A stretch of DNA of 19,538 nucleotides from Lachnospiraceae bacterium (GCA_009774655.1 VSOD01000024.1:1-19538); one strand, 5' to 3'. Shown: positions 1 through 7,769, counted from the first letter of the stretch. Notes: generated by a model from the letters alone, not told the origin. Numbers and translations: made by a program.

Positions 1-698
1 TCGCCCGGATAACCTTCTGCAGAATCCTCCTCGTAGTCCTCTTCTTCCGGTTCCTCCTCGAAAGGTTCCGCCTCGCTCTCCTTCGCCTGCATCCAAAGAT
101 CGTATTTATCCTGCTGATCCGCATTCAGCGGTACATGCAGCTTCTTTAACTCCAAAGCCTTGATGACGTACTTGCCTTCGCCGAACCAGAGGAACATCTC
201 GTCACATTCCTCTACGCATTTGGTAGACAGACCGATCCTGTGATACAGATAGGCCAGCTCATAGGCCCATTTCTCTCTGTAATCCCGCTTCTTGAACTCC
301 TCAAGAACCGCGATCCGCTCTTCCAGGCTCACATCCTGCGCCTCATAGAGCCGGTACTGCAGGATATACCTGCCGGTATCCCTCGGCGCGATCTGCACGA
401 ATTCCTTATAATATTCAATCGCCTGCACGCAGTCTTCCATCTTGATGGAAAGCTCACACAGGGAGTAGACGATCAGCCGTCCCGTTGGGTGTTTCTCATA
501 TGCTAACAACAGAATATCCCGGCTCTCCTGATATCTTCTGTTGATCTTATACAGATCACTGATCTTACACAGCATCATGACACTCTTGACTCTGCGCCAG
601 TCGATCGTATCAGCGAGCTTAACGGCCTCTGCAAATTTTCCCTCGGCGATCAGAGCATTGATCTCATCGGCCCGTACTTTATATTCATACTTATCCAA
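1..698 (-). CDS. TPR-like repeat protein, partial (C-terminal part beyond the window)
   Basis: The gene starts at a TTG codon (696-698) preceded by GAGGTGAG, and the frame stays open to the left edge, giving about 232 residues. An ATG 14 bases upstream meets a stop two codons later, so TTG is the only sensible start. The N-terminus reads MDKYEYKVRADEINAL and continues as amphipathic helix pairs of TPR character, with motifs such as YQESRDILLLAYEKHP (about residues 54-69) and CVQAIEYYKEFVQIAPRD (about 87-104). Near the edge it becomes strongly acidic with runs of Glu (about residues 208-228), which suggests a flexible linker before an unseen C-terminal domain. No signal peptide or membrane segment is visible, so it is probably cytosolic. 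I recall similar unnamed TPR proteins from Lachnospiraceae, but the function is unknown. Partner or scaffold roles are typical of TPR proteins and are inference only. Confidence 0.8.
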   Translation of the reverse strand, partial: MDKYEYKVRADEINALIAEGKFAEAVKLADTIDWRRVKSVMMLCKISDLYKINRRYQESRDILLLAYEKHPTGRLIVYSLCELSIKMEDCVQAIEYYKEFVQIAPRDTGRYILQYRLYEAQDVSLEERIAVLEEFKKRDYREKWAYELAYLYHRIGLSTKCVEECDEMFLWFGEGKYVIKALELKKLHVPLNADQQDKYDLWMQAKESEAEPFEEEPEEEDYEEDSAEGYPG

Positions 699-817
699 GG
701 TGCTCACCTCATTATTGTATTCTCACCGTTATGTATTCTCTATACAGTTCATTTCATCTTACGTGTGCCCGTCATGCGGCCGACACATGGCCATATAAAC
801 CCTATTTTCACTGTCTT

Positions 818-846
818 AGTTTACCATAGCCTCTTATCAATGTAAA
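818..846 (-). promoter_or_regulatory. Sigma-A type promoter for the TPR-like gene
   Basis: On the minus strand a -35 TTTACA (841-846) and a -10 TAAACT (818-823) are separated by exactly 17 bases, with a TG one base before the -10 (extended -10). The predicted start near 811 leaves a leader of about 110 nt before the TTG start at 698. Seen by eye; not tested. Confidence 0.5.
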
Positions 847-857
847 TAATGATATAG

Positions 858-889
858 AAAAAAAGCACCTTCTACCGACATGTTCTTTT
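858..889 (-). terminator. Possible weak terminator after rsmA
   Basis: On the minus strand, AAAAG and CTTTT can pair across the segment (885-889 with 861-865), followed by a run of seven T (858-864). The stem is short and A/U-rich, so this is a weak candidate. It lies between the rsmA stop and the promoter of the next gene, where a terminator would be expected. Confidence 0.25.
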
Positions 890-941
890 ATCATATACCA
901 ATATATGGAAACCTGCCAATATACAATCACTCTATATTGTA

Positions 942-1820
942 TTATCCGGACTGCCCGCTACGTTTTGCAAGCCTGTCGGAAAGTTCGGCAAACTGTTCTA
1001 ACGTCAACGTCTCGCCGCGCACTGCGGCGGCAAGTCCCATAGCGGACAGCACCTCTTCTACCTGCCGTCTGCCGATCCCCGGATACCCTGCATTGGCCAG
1101 ACCGTTGGCCAGCGTCTTCCTTCTCTGGTTAAAGGAAGCCCTGATCACGGCAAACAGCCAGGCTTCGTCCTCCACCTCCACAGGCGGTTTCTCATAACGG
1201 GTCAGCCGGATCACCGCGCTGTCCACATTCGGCTTCGGCATAAAACAGCCCGCCGGGACTTTCGTAACGATCTCCGGCTTCGCGTAATACTGCACCGCCA
1301 GCGACAGCGCTCCGTAATCTTTCGTCCCCGGCCCCACCCGCATACGATCCGCCACTTCTTTCTGCACCATGATCGTCACACTGTGCAGCGGCACCTTTTT
1401 TTCAAAAAGCGCCATGATGATAGGCGTTGTAATATAATAGGGCAGATTCGCCACCACCTTGACGGGCCTGCCGCCGTTATGCTCCTCCACGATCCGGTTC
1501 AGATCCAGTTTCAGAATGTCTGCGTTAATAACCGTCACGTTTTCATATGCCGAGAGTGTATCTTCCAGCACAGGGAGCAGATTCTTGTCGATCTCGACGG
1601 CCACCACTGCCCCCGCCTCTTCCGCCAGCCGCTGTGTCATCGTACCGATGCCGGGTCCGATCTCCAGCACACAGTCCTCCTTTGTGATCTGCGCCGACTC
1701 GATGATCCTGTCCAATATACTGCTGTCCACCAGAAAATTCTGCCCGAATTTTTTCTGAAAACTGAAATGATACTTCTCGATTATTTCCGCCGTGCTTCTT
1801 CTGTTGCCAAGTGTCGCCAT
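942..1820 (-). CDS. rsmA: 16S rRNA (adenine1518-N6/adenine1519-N6)-dimethyltransferase RsmA (KsgA)
   Basis: The 292-residue protein matches the family's usual length. It should transfer four methyl groups from S-adenosylmethionine to the two adjacent adenines in helix 45 of 16S rRNA during late 30S assembly in the cytosol. The sequence shows the N-terminal signature KKFGQNFLVD (24-32), the SAM-binding motif I EIGPGIG (53-59), acidic VEIDKN after strand 2, and the adenine-binding motif NLPYY (125-129). The ATG at 1818-1820 follows a GGATCGGGG purine tract. The gene lies 94 bases after tatD on the same strand and is probably co-transcribed with it. In many Firmicutes rnmV (ribonuclease M5) lies between these two genes; here there is no room for it. 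Identification is secure. Confidence 0.97.
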   Translation of the reverse strand: MATLGNRRSTAEIIEKYHFSFQKKFGQNFLVDSSILDRIIESAQITKEDCVLEIGPGIGTMTQRLAEEAGAVVAVEIDKNLLPVLEDTLSAYENVTVINADILKLDLNRIVEEHNGGRPVKVVANLPYYITTPIIMALFEKKVPLHSVTIMVQKEVADRMRVGPGTKDYGALSLAVQYYAKPEIVTKVPAGCFMPKPNVDSAVIRLTRYEKPPVEVEDEAWLFAVIRASFNQRRKTLANGLANAGYPGIGRRQVEEVLSAMGLAAAVRGETLTLEQFAELSDRLAKRSGQSG

Positions 1821-1914
1821 GTTATCCCCGATCCTTTTCCTATACTGTCTGTTGTCCTCTTGTTCATTACCTCATACTCGAATTCCCTGCGCGTACATTT
1901 GATAACAAAAGTCT

Positions 1915-2691
1915 TTATGACGCGTGCACTTTCGAGAACAGCCTTTCCGCATTGCGGCTTGTGGCCTCCTCCACCTCCTCGCGGCTGACGCCCTTAAGCT
2001 CCGCCACCGCCTGAGCGATGTACGGCAGATTCAGGGAGGAATTGCGTTTCCCCCGGTTGGGTTCAGGTGCAAGATAGGGGCTGTCCGTCTCCAGAAGGAT
2101 TTTTTCCAACGGAATATAGTCCACCGCCTCCTTCAGCTTCTTCGCATTCTTAAACGTGATCACGCCGCCGATGCCGAAATAAAAGTCCATGTTCAGATAC
2201 TCCCTCGCCAGCTCCTTTGTATAGGAGTAGCAATGCACGACGCCACCCATCTCCTCCGCGTGGAGCGCCTGCATCATGTCCAGCGTGTCTTTCGCCGCAT
2301 CTCTGGAATGAATGATCACCGGCAGCGCAACTTCCCGCGCCAGTTCCAGCTGTCGCTCAAACCATCTCTTCTGCACCGCCTCTTCCGGCTCCTTCCAGTA
2401 ATAATCCAGGCCGATCTCCCCCACTGCCACCACTTTATCCCGGGAACACTGCTCCCGCAGCCAGGCAATCCCCGTCTCGCTTAATTCTTCCGTCTCGCCG
2501 GGATGCACGCCCATCGCCCCATAGACAAAAGGATACTTCTCCATCAACTCAAGCGTCGCCCTGCAGCCCGCCAGGCTGGCCCCTACATTGATCACCCTGT
2601 CTATCCCGTGACCTGCAAGGGATATCAGCAGCGATTCCCTGTCCTCATCAAACGCCTCATCATCATAATGCGCATGGCTTTCAAAAATCAT
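1915..2691 (-). CDS. TatD family metal-dependent hydrolase
   Basis: The 258-residue protein is a TIM-barrel amidohydrolase of the TatD family, known for metal-dependent DNase activity and, in some members, D-aminoacyl-tRNA deacylation. All expected metal ligands are visible: HxH at H6/H8, GEIGLDYYW with E92, HSRD with H128, VVHCYS with H153 and ETDSPYLAPEP with D203. The ATG start (2689-2691) has GGAGG seven bases upstream. It opens the two-gene tatD-rsmA operon, transcribed away from the tRNA. The exact substrate cannot be read from sequence. In this genomic position the gene is usually labelled tatD or yabD; I leave the symbol empty because paralogues exist. Confidence 0.93.
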   Translation of the reverse strand: MIFESHAHYDDEAFDEDRESLLISLAGHGIDRVINVGASLAGCRATLELMEKYPFVYGAMGVHPGETEELSETGIAWLREQCSRDKVVAVGEIGLDYYWKEPEEAVQKRWFERQLELAREVALPVIIHSRDAAKDTLDMMQALHAEEMGGVVHCYSYTKELAREYLNMDFYFGIGGVITFKNAKKLKEAVDYIPLEKILLETDSPYLAPEPNRGKRNSSLNLPYIAQAVAELKGVSREEVEEATSRNAERLFSKVHAS

Positions 2692-2833
2692 CTTGAACCT
2701 CCAAATTTGTTATGTCGTTTACTGTATTTCTTCCAGAATATAATAATCTGACACTTTTTTTAAGAAAAAATTACGAAAAAATTATGTATATTTATTTTTT
2801 TCCAAATTTTATTAAATTTCTTTAAAAAAACAC

Positions 2834-2862
2834 TTGCAAAACACAAAACATTGTACTATAAT
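2834..2862 (+). promoter_or_regulatory. Strong promoter of the tRNA-Lys gene
   Basis: TTGCAA (2834-2839) and a perfect TATAAT (2857-2862) are separated by 17 bases. The sequence upstream (about 2750-2830) is extremely A/T-rich with A and T runs, like an UP element. Transcription should start near 2869 and enter the tRNA about 39 nt later, which fits a short 5' leader removed by RNase P. Confidence 0.8.
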
Positions 2863-2907
2863 AACTTTTGCGTGTTGCAGAGAACACAAACTGCTGATAC
2901 AGGACAC

Positions 2908-2980
2908 GCACCGCTAGCTCAGTTGGTAGAGCACCTGACTCTTAATCAGGGTGTCCAGGGTTCGAGCCCCTGGCGGTGCA
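2908..2980 (+). tRNA. tRNA-Lys (anticodon CTT)
   Basis: The gene folds as a complete cloverleaf of 73 bases. Acceptor arms GCACCGC and GCGGTGC pair perfectly, with discriminator A at 2980. The D stem is GCTC/GAGC, the anticodon stem CCTGA/TCAGG, and the T stem CAGGG/CCCTG with loop TTCGAGC. The anticodon CTT is at 2941-2943 in the loop CTCTTAA and reads AAG codons. The 3' CCA is not encoded and must be added after transcription. It stands alone between divergent tatD and a convergent transporter gene, with its own promoter and terminator. Confidence 0.97.
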
Positions 2981-2983
2981 TCG

Positions 2984-3032
2984 AAAGGACTGGTTTTGGA
3001 GACTTTAGCGCTCTGGGGTTGGTCCTTTTTTT
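2984..3032 (+). terminator. Terminator of the tRNA unit
   Basis: AAAGGAC (2984-2990) can pair with GTCCTTT (3022-3028), and the second arm runs into a tract of seven T (3026-3032). The loop is long (about 31 nt) but can fold internally. Its position four bases after the tRNA fits a terminator that also generates the 3' trailer. Confidence 0.55.
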
Positions 3033-3089
3033 GTGCGTTTGACTCCGGCCGGAACCTGTCACATCACCTGCCCATGCAGCGTACCGGAA

Positions 3090-3121
3090 ATATGCCGGAA
3101 GCCCGGAAGCATACGGCATAT
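3090..3121 (-). terminator. Possible terminator after the metal exporter gene
   Basis: A perfect 8-bp inverted repeat, ATATGCCG (3090-3097) and CGGCATAT (3114-3121), lies just after the stop codon of the exporter. On the minus strand the second arm is followed by only a short T run (ATATTTCC), so termination may be partial. The 16-nt loop contains GC-rich direct repeats of GCTTCCGG. Confidence 0.4.
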
Positions 3122-3125
3122 CATT

Positions 3126-3971
3126 CTAAAACATAATCCCCAGCCAGTTCACCACAATACCGCCCGCCACACCGATTCCGTACAGCAGTGCCAGAATCCT
3201 GATATTCTCCTTCTGATCGTCATTCACCCGAAACAGTACCAGCAGTCCCACGCCCGAACCGGCCAGCAGCCCGGAGATCATCGCCCCGGCGCTCAGCACG
3301 CCGTTTAAATACAGCTGTGTGATGGCCACAGAGGAAGCGCAGTTGGGAATCATACCCAGAAGCGCCGCGGTCAGTTCTCCCACCAGCGGACGGTTAAGGA
3401 ACAGGCTGCCCAGCCTGTCTTCCCCGATCCATCCAATGATCATATTCAACACCGCGGAAATGCACATAATATACAGAAAAATCTCCGCCGTATGGTGCAG
3501 CGCCGATTTCCAGATACCGTTCTCGCAATGACAATGATGCTGCTCGCACAGATGCTCGATCTGCATCTGCCTGCGCCTGTTACCGGTAAGAAGGTCAACT
3601 GCAAAGCCGGTCAAAAGCGCAATCGCCACTTTTACCGCCAGGATCTTCAAAATGACCTCCACTCCCACATTTTCGGAGATCATGATCGGAAGCATCTCGT
3701 CGGAAGTAGACAAAAAAATAGCCAGCAGCGTTCCCGGCGTGATGATCCTGCCCGCATACAGATTGGAAGCCACCGTCGAAAAGCCGCACTGCGGAAAAAC
3801 ACCCAGCACACTGCCGATCGCCGGGCCGCCTGCGCCCGCGCTGCGGATGGTCTCCTGCATCTTCTGGCCTGCCCTGTGCTCCAGATATTCCATCGCAAGA
3901 TAGGTCAGAAAAAGAAAAGGAAGCAGCTTAACGCTGTCTATGAAACTGTCCATTACTGCATCTATGATCAT
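3126..3971 (-). CDS. Putative heavy-metal/manganese exporter, ArsP_2-like 10TM family
   Basis: The 281-residue integral membrane protein has about eight to ten hydrophobic segments in two related halves. Each half carries a Pro-Cys or Pro-Asn-Cys turn: GVFPQCGFS (57-65) and GMIPNCASS (206-214). An acidic STSDEM (88-93) lies in the first half. A cytosolic His/Cys-rich loop, HLCEQHHCHCENG (140-152), is a likely metal-binding site. This pattern fits the family variously annotated as putative manganese transporter or arsenic efflux protein (ArsP_2 type); the metal is not certain. I chose the ATG at 3971 because AGGG lies five bases before it and the resulting N-terminus is family-like; a TTG at 3986 would add five residues. 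The gene has its own promoter-like site and faces the tRNA unit. Confidence 0.75.
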   Translation of the reverse strand: MIIDAVMDSFIDSVKLLPFLFLTYLAMEYLEHRAGQKMQETIRSAGAGGPAIGSVLGVFPQCGFSTVASNLYAGRIITPGTLLAIFLSTSDEMLPIMISENVGVEVILKILAVKVAIALLTGFAVDLLTGNRRRQMQIEHLCEQHHCHCENGIWKSALHHTAEIFLYIMCISAVLNMIIGWIGEDRLGSLFLNRPLVGELTAALLGMIPNCASSVAITQLYLNGVLSAGAMISGLLAGSGVGLLVLFRVNDDQKENIRILALLYGIGVAGGIVVNWLGIMF

Positions 3972-4048
3972 AAAAACCCTCGACAATCCACCCGATATTT
4001 CCTATGGCATACTTTATACTCAGCCTGGCCAAAGTCACTTTATTCACT

Positions 4049-4077
4049 AGAATACATTTTTATCAGGGAAAATGCAA
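4049..4077 (-). promoter_or_regulatory. Promoter candidate for the metal exporter
   Basis: On the minus strand, TTGCAT (4072-4077) and TATTCT (4049-4054) are spaced by 17 bases. The predicted start is about 70 nt before the ATG at 3971. The rest of the gene-free stretch 3972-4161 holds a small inverted repeat CAGTG-CGAT-CACTG (4107-4120) followed by five T on the plus strand, upstream of this promoter. I saw no riboswitch signature. Confidence 0.45.
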
Positions 4078-4161
4078 GCGGTAAAATCTATGGCCCCGCT
4101 TCGCCGCAGTGCGATCACTGTTTTTGTCATATAGGAAGTTCGTAGAAATTTTCCCCATAGC

Positions 4162-4189
4162 GAAAGCCAGACCATACAGTCTGGCTTTC
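4162..4189 (-). terminator. Terminator hairpin after the CarD-like gene
   Basis: A perfect 11-bp inverted repeat, GAAAGCCAGAC (4162-4172) and GTCTGGCTTTC (4179-4189), encloses a 6-nt loop and begins 12 bases after the carD-like stop codon. The T tract is short, but the stem is very stable and the A/T-flanked shape is typical of Clostridial terminators. The symmetry means it could act on either strand. Confidence 0.7.
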
Positions 4190-4201
4190 ATCATTCCGGC
4201 A

Positions 4202-4717
4202 TCACACCAGGCTTTTCTTCTTGTTGACCGCGTCCGAGATATAGCCCTGCACTTCCTCCTTGGGGATATCCAGCGCTACAGACATCTCGCTGTAGAGCAG
4301 CGCCTCCGCCTTGCGCAGATACTGCTCGTCCGAGGAAAGCGCCTTCTTGCCCGCGTTGATGCGGTTCTGCCTGCGCAGGTAAAGCGTCTTGATGATCTGC
4401 ACCAGGCTCTGGCAGTCATAGGTGCGGATCGCATCTTTGTACATCTGCTCTCTGCCCTTTTCCTCCTTGATCCAGACAGTCTCGATCTCGGTCATATTGT
4501 CGATCAGCTCCTCCGCCTCCTCCCGGTTCATGATCCTGCGCATAACGACTTTCTCATTATCCACCGGCATATAGACGGTACTTGCCTTCTCGAAGACCGG
4601 TTCCAGCACATAAAACCTGCGCACCTTATCGAATCTGTCAAAAGGGTTCCCCGTGACATTAACAACACGGCAGACACCGTGCCCGCCGCACATGATCAGT
4701 TGATTCTTCTCAAACAT
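4202..4717 (-). CDS. CarD/CdnL-like transcription factor
   Basis: The 171-residue protein begins with a CarD/TRCF-type RNA polymerase-interaction domain (about 2-60) with the family hallmarks KNQLIMCGGHGVCRV and YVLEPVFEKASTVYMPVDN. A helical C-terminal domain follows (about 65-165), with RREAEELL-like helices and the conserved DEQYLRKAEALLYSEMSVAL stretch near 130-149. Members bind the polymerase beta subunit and stabilise the open promoter complex, often at rRNA promoters. The ATG at 4715-4717 has GGAGGG four bases upstream; an upstream ATG at 4756 in the same frame has no comparable site, so I reject it. The gene stands alone between a structured leader and a strong terminator. Family assignment is firm; regulon is unknown. 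Confidence 0.88.
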   Translation of the reverse strand: MFEKNQLIMCGGHGVCRVVNVTGNPFDRFDKVRRFYVLEPVFEKASTVYMPVDNEKVVMRRIMNREEAEELIDNMTEIETVWIKEEKGREQMYKDAIRTYDCQSLVQIIKTLYLRRQNRINAGKKALSSDEQYLRKAEALLYSEMSVALDIPKEEVQGYISDAVNKKKSLV

Positions 4718-5045
4718 AGACCCTCCATGTTTCCGTAAACTCCGGGAACCGTCCAAGCCCCCAGGCCCACTTCACAGGATATACCATGCCGTTACCCGGC
4801 CTGCGCGATACACCCGGTCAGTCACTGCACCATATCCTGTGAAAGAAAAATGCTGTCGGACAACAGTCTTTTGTCCATACATTTTCGCCGATAATTTCCT
4901 TAATATATATTATGGTAACATGAATTCGTCCTGTTTGTAAGTATTTTCTGAAAATTCATTAAAGTTTATTAATATTTCTGACAAGTATAAGGCCATTTTT
5001 TGTGAAAATTGACGGACAAATCAGGTATACCCACGCACGCAATGC
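4718..5045. other. Gene-free region: CarD leader and end of the ABC permease transcript
   Basis: This 328-base stretch holds no credible gene. Its left third contains the 73-nt inverted-repeat element (4771-4843). Next to it, at 4853-4876, two mutually exclusive hairpins can form on the minus strand: GGACAA/TTGTCC (4858-4863 with 4871-4876), or CTGTT/GACAG (within 4853-4866) followed by five T (4846-4850). The second has the look of a weak terminator. The right part (about 4880-5000) is A/T-rich. It contains TTGTCA and several TATA-like hexamers, but no pair with good spacing, so the carD promoter is not assigned. No strong terminator follows the permease stop at 5046. Confidence 0.5.
4771..4843 (-). 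repeat. 73-nt element with perfect 12-bp terminal inverted repeats in the CarD leader
   Basis: TTCACAGGATAT (4771-4782) and ATATCCTGTGAA (4832-4843) are exact inverted copies, 49 bases apart. In minus-strand RNA this closes a long stem. Inside, GCCG-GGTAA-CGGC can form a small hairpin, and two CCGG tetramers can pair as an alternative. The element ends 53 nt before the carD-like start codon. No flanking target-site duplication is visible. It could be a cis-acting leader RNA, an operator-like DNA site or a very small repeat element. I do not recognise it as a known riboswitch class. Confidence 0.6.
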
Positions 5046-7709
5046 TCACTCCGCCTCCCTCAGCCGCTCCACCACGGACCGTTTAGCCACATAGCAATAG
5101 GATATGAGCGGAATCAATATTCCCAACAACAGGAAGAATGGCGCCACCGCCAGGATTGGCACGATATTGATCCTATAAGTAAAAAACCAGAACATCCCTT
5201 CCAGCGCCTGCCCGATCACCGGTCCCAAAACAACGACCGTCGCCAGTGTGACCATAACGGCGCCTCCGGCAAAAAGCACCCCTTCCGTTATCAGCATGAT
5301 ATTCAGCTGTTTTCCGGTCATACCAACGGACTGCAGCACGGCAAACTCCTTTCTCCGGGTCAGGATGCCGGTGAGGATCGCATTGAGGAAGTTCAACACA
5401 CCGATCAGTCCCACCACCAGGCTGACTGCCGTCCCGACAAACAGAAACATATTCTTCAGCTCATAGAATTCCTGCGCGCGGGTCATCCTGCTCTCGTAAT
5501 CATAGAAAGATCCTTCTCCCTCCGTATATTCTTTCAGATACTGCTCCATCATCCCGGTCTGTTCGTCCGCGCAGTCGAACGCATAGTACAAGACCGCATC
5601 CGTTCCCGTATGTTCCTTAAAGGTGTCCGCATTCATCACAAATTCGTCATCCCCATAAAACCGGTAGGTCAGTGTGTTCGGCACAAGCACGGTAGCAACC
5701 ACCTCATACGTCTCCTCCCGATATTCTTTTGCCCGCTGCGCCCACAAAAGGTTCCCCAGACTCGCATTCTCCGGATAGACCTCTCCTGTCTGCGGGTTAT
5801 AATACTCATACGTATCCACGTACCGCAACGTAACCTGATCTCCCACTTTCGCCCAGTGCCAGTCCTCATAGAGATTGTGATAATCATCTGTGTCATATAC
5901 TGCTGCCACGTAATTGCCGCCTTCTTTCAACTTGCCGAGATCCCCGTCTATGACCTCCAGCTTATCGATAAGGAAATCCTCCATGCCGTACAGCCGTGTC
6001 TCCATGGCCCGCCGATCCCCCACATTCTCCAGAATATCATCGACCATAAAATCAAGATCTTCCCCGCTGAGCCCTCCTTTGCGCCAACTGCTGTAAGCAT
6101 CTCTGGCTCTCTTTTCAGTGACCAGCTCCTCCACATCGGATACCGTACCGTAAGCCCTGCCTCCGGTAATGCCATTCTGCTGCTCGATGCGCGCGATCGT
6201 CTCCTCCGATACTGCCGCTTCTTTTCCGCCTTCTTTATTCATCCATTTCTGGGATACCTGAAAGTACGATGCCTCAGCCAGCAGAAAATCCTGCGCCACA
6301 TCACGCAGATATTTATCCATATCAAATCCACCCGTAAATACATGAGTCATTTCCAGGATCACGATGGCCAGCGACATGGAGAGCACACTGATCAGCGTCT
6401 TACTCTTGTTCCTGCCCAGATTCGCCCAGGCCATCTTCGGGATCAATGCCCCTGTTCTCCCCTTTCTTTCCTTCCTCCTGCTCCGGACACCTTCCGTATA
6501 CCGCAGCGCTTCGATCGGTGATATCTTTGCCGCCATCCTGCGCGGTTTCCCGCAGGATAAATATACCGTGATCAGGGAAAAAAGGGAGGCTCCGACAAAG
6601 ATCAGGGGATCGATGGAACTCACCATAACGATACCGTCCATATTGACTGCGGTGACCCGTGTGATCACTATTCCCAGAAAATACCCGGCTGCAGCGCCCA
6701 CCGGAATACCGATCGCGGCAAGCACCACTGCCTGCAGCAGAATGATCCGCTTGATCTGCCGCCCCGTGGTGCCGATCGTCTTGAGCAGGCCATAGAACCG
6801 CACATCGTTGGAGACCGCGATGCGGAATATATTGTTGATGATCAGATAGCCCGTAAACATGATCAGAAGCAGCGCCGCTATAAGAGCCAAAACCATTCCC
6901 GGATCCATATTTTCACCTAATTGTGCGGAAACATAGCCCCAGTTGACACCTGTCGCGATATAGTCCTCTGCTCCCGGTTTCTCATCCTGATATCCGTGCC
7001 TTTCCAGAATCTCCTGCAGGTTATCCTGGATCCCCGATGCACTCTCGAACATGAGGTTCATCGTATGGTAGGTACACATTCCGTTCTCGCCCTTTGTACC
7101 CAGTTTCCTGAAGATCTCTTCCGCCCGGCTTCTGGGAATCACCACGTTATTTGCCACCACCGCCATGTCATATTCCCAATAGCCGCACAAGGTAAATGTC
7201 TCCGTCGTCTCAGTGCCGTCTACATCGAAAGACATCGTAAACGAATTGCCGATCACCGGCTCCACGCCTAACAGCTTGAGCACTCTTAAGTCTGTGGCTG
7301 CCTCGTTCGTGCCCTCCGCCGGCAACCGTCCCTCGACCGGCGTACAGAAAGACCATTTCGCCGAGTTTTCATCGTAATAATTCACCTCTACATGGCTCTT
7401 GTTGAAAGGCGCTTCCGATGGCATACCCACATATAATCTGTCCCCGTATTCTTTGATCAAAGGATCTTCCTTCAACTCGTCGAACTGCTCTTTAGTGATA
7501 TTCTTAAACACCGCATGGTTATACCCTCCTGCCTGCCGGAAGTTAGACTGTTCGAACCCTTCCTTCAAGGAGATTCCCGCGGTAAAAAGTGTCGTAAATA
7601 ATACGGTCGTCAACACGATCGCCAATATTGTGATGATATTTCTGTTTCTCGCCGACTTCATATGGGCTATGCTGAGCCTGCGGATACATTTCCTGTTTGC
7701 TACTCTCAT
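5046..7709 (-). CDS. ABC transporter permease with two FtsX domains
   Basis: The 887-residue membrane protein has about eight TM segments: near 25-45, 270-292, 322-348, 367-385, 438-455, 752-778, 805-830 and 850-873. There are two FtsX-type permease units (about 270-402 and 752-880). The coupling motifs YGLLKTIGTTGRQIKRI (306-322) and FAVLQSVGMTGKQLNIM (789-805) mark them. Two large extracytoplasmic domains lie at about 46-269 and 456-750; the second is rich in charged and aromatic residues. The layout is that of the type VII/MacB-like mechanotransmission family, duplicated in one chain, rather than the 10-TM BceB. It follows the ATPase gene by 60 bases with AAAGGAG before the ATG. Role inferred from context: resistance to, or export or sensing of, envelope-active peptides. 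Confidence 0.88.
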   Translation of the reverse strand: MRVANRKCIRRLSIAHMKSARNRNIITILAIVLTTVLFTTLFTAGISLKEGFEQSNFRQAGGYNHAVFKNITKEQFDELKEDPLIKEYGDRLYVGMPSEAPFNKSHVEVNYYDENSAKWSFCTPVEGRLPAEGTNEAATDLRVLKLLGVEPVIGNSFTMSFDVDGTETTETFTLCGYWEYDMAVVANNVVIPRSRAEEIFRKLGTKGENGMCTYHTMNLMFESASGIQDNLQEILERHGYQDEKPGAEDYIATGVNWGYVSAQLGENMDPGMVLALIAALLLIMFTGYLIINNIFRIAVSNDVRFYGLLKTIGTTGRQIKRIILLQAVVLAAIGIPVGAAAGYFLGIVITRVTAVNMDGIVMVSSIDPLIFVGASLFSLITVYLSCGKPRRMAAKISPIEALRYTEGVRSRRKERKGRTGALIPKMAWANLGRNKSKTLISVLSMSLAIVILEMTHVFTGGFDMDKYLRDVAQDFLLAEASYFQVSQKWMNKEGGKEAAVSEETIARIEQQNGITGGRAYGTVSDVEELVTEKRARDAYSSWRKGGLSGEDLDFMVDDILENVGDRRAMETRLYGMEDFLIDKLEVIDGDLGKLKEGGNYVAAVYDTDDYHNLYEDWHWAKVGDQVTLRYVDTYEYYNPQTGEVYPENASLGNLLWAQRAKEYREETYEVVATVLVPNTLTYRFYGDDEFVMNADTFKEHTGTDAVLYYAFDCADEQTGMMEQYLKEYTEGEGSFYDYESRMTRAQEFYELKNMFLFVGTAVSLVVGLIGVLNFLNAILTGILTRRKEFAVLQSVGMTGKQLNIMLITEGVLFAGGAVMVTLATVVVLGPVIGQALEGMFWFFTYRINIVPILAVAPFFLLLGILIPLISYCYVAKRSVVERLREAE

Positions 7710-7769
7710 ACTATTATCTGCTCCTTTCTCTCCACCTGCAGATCTTCGTTCTGCTCTACTGCCCGAAGA

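Noticed and set aside
917..939. Hairpin CAATATA/TATATTG after rsmA as the terminator
   Set aside because: A/T-only stem with no T tract on the minus strand; too weak to call.
3972..4161. yybP-ykoY (manganese) riboswitch before the ArsP_2-like exporter
   Set aside because: The expected conserved loops are not present; only a short promoter and small palindromes are seen.
4718..4756. Upstream ATG giving a 184-residue CarD-like protein
   Set aside because: The extra 13 residues span the strong GGAGGG site that serves the ATG at 4717, and they do not resemble the family N-terminus.
4771..4843. Insertion sequence or MITE defined by the 12-bp inverted repeats
   Set aside because: No target-site duplication is visible and no second copy occurs in the window, so a mobile origin is not supported, though not excluded.
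5610..6521. A 303-codon open frame on the plus strand opposite the ABC permease
   Set aside because: Shadow of the permease, which has clear TM segments and FtsX motifs; composition is typical of antisense frames.
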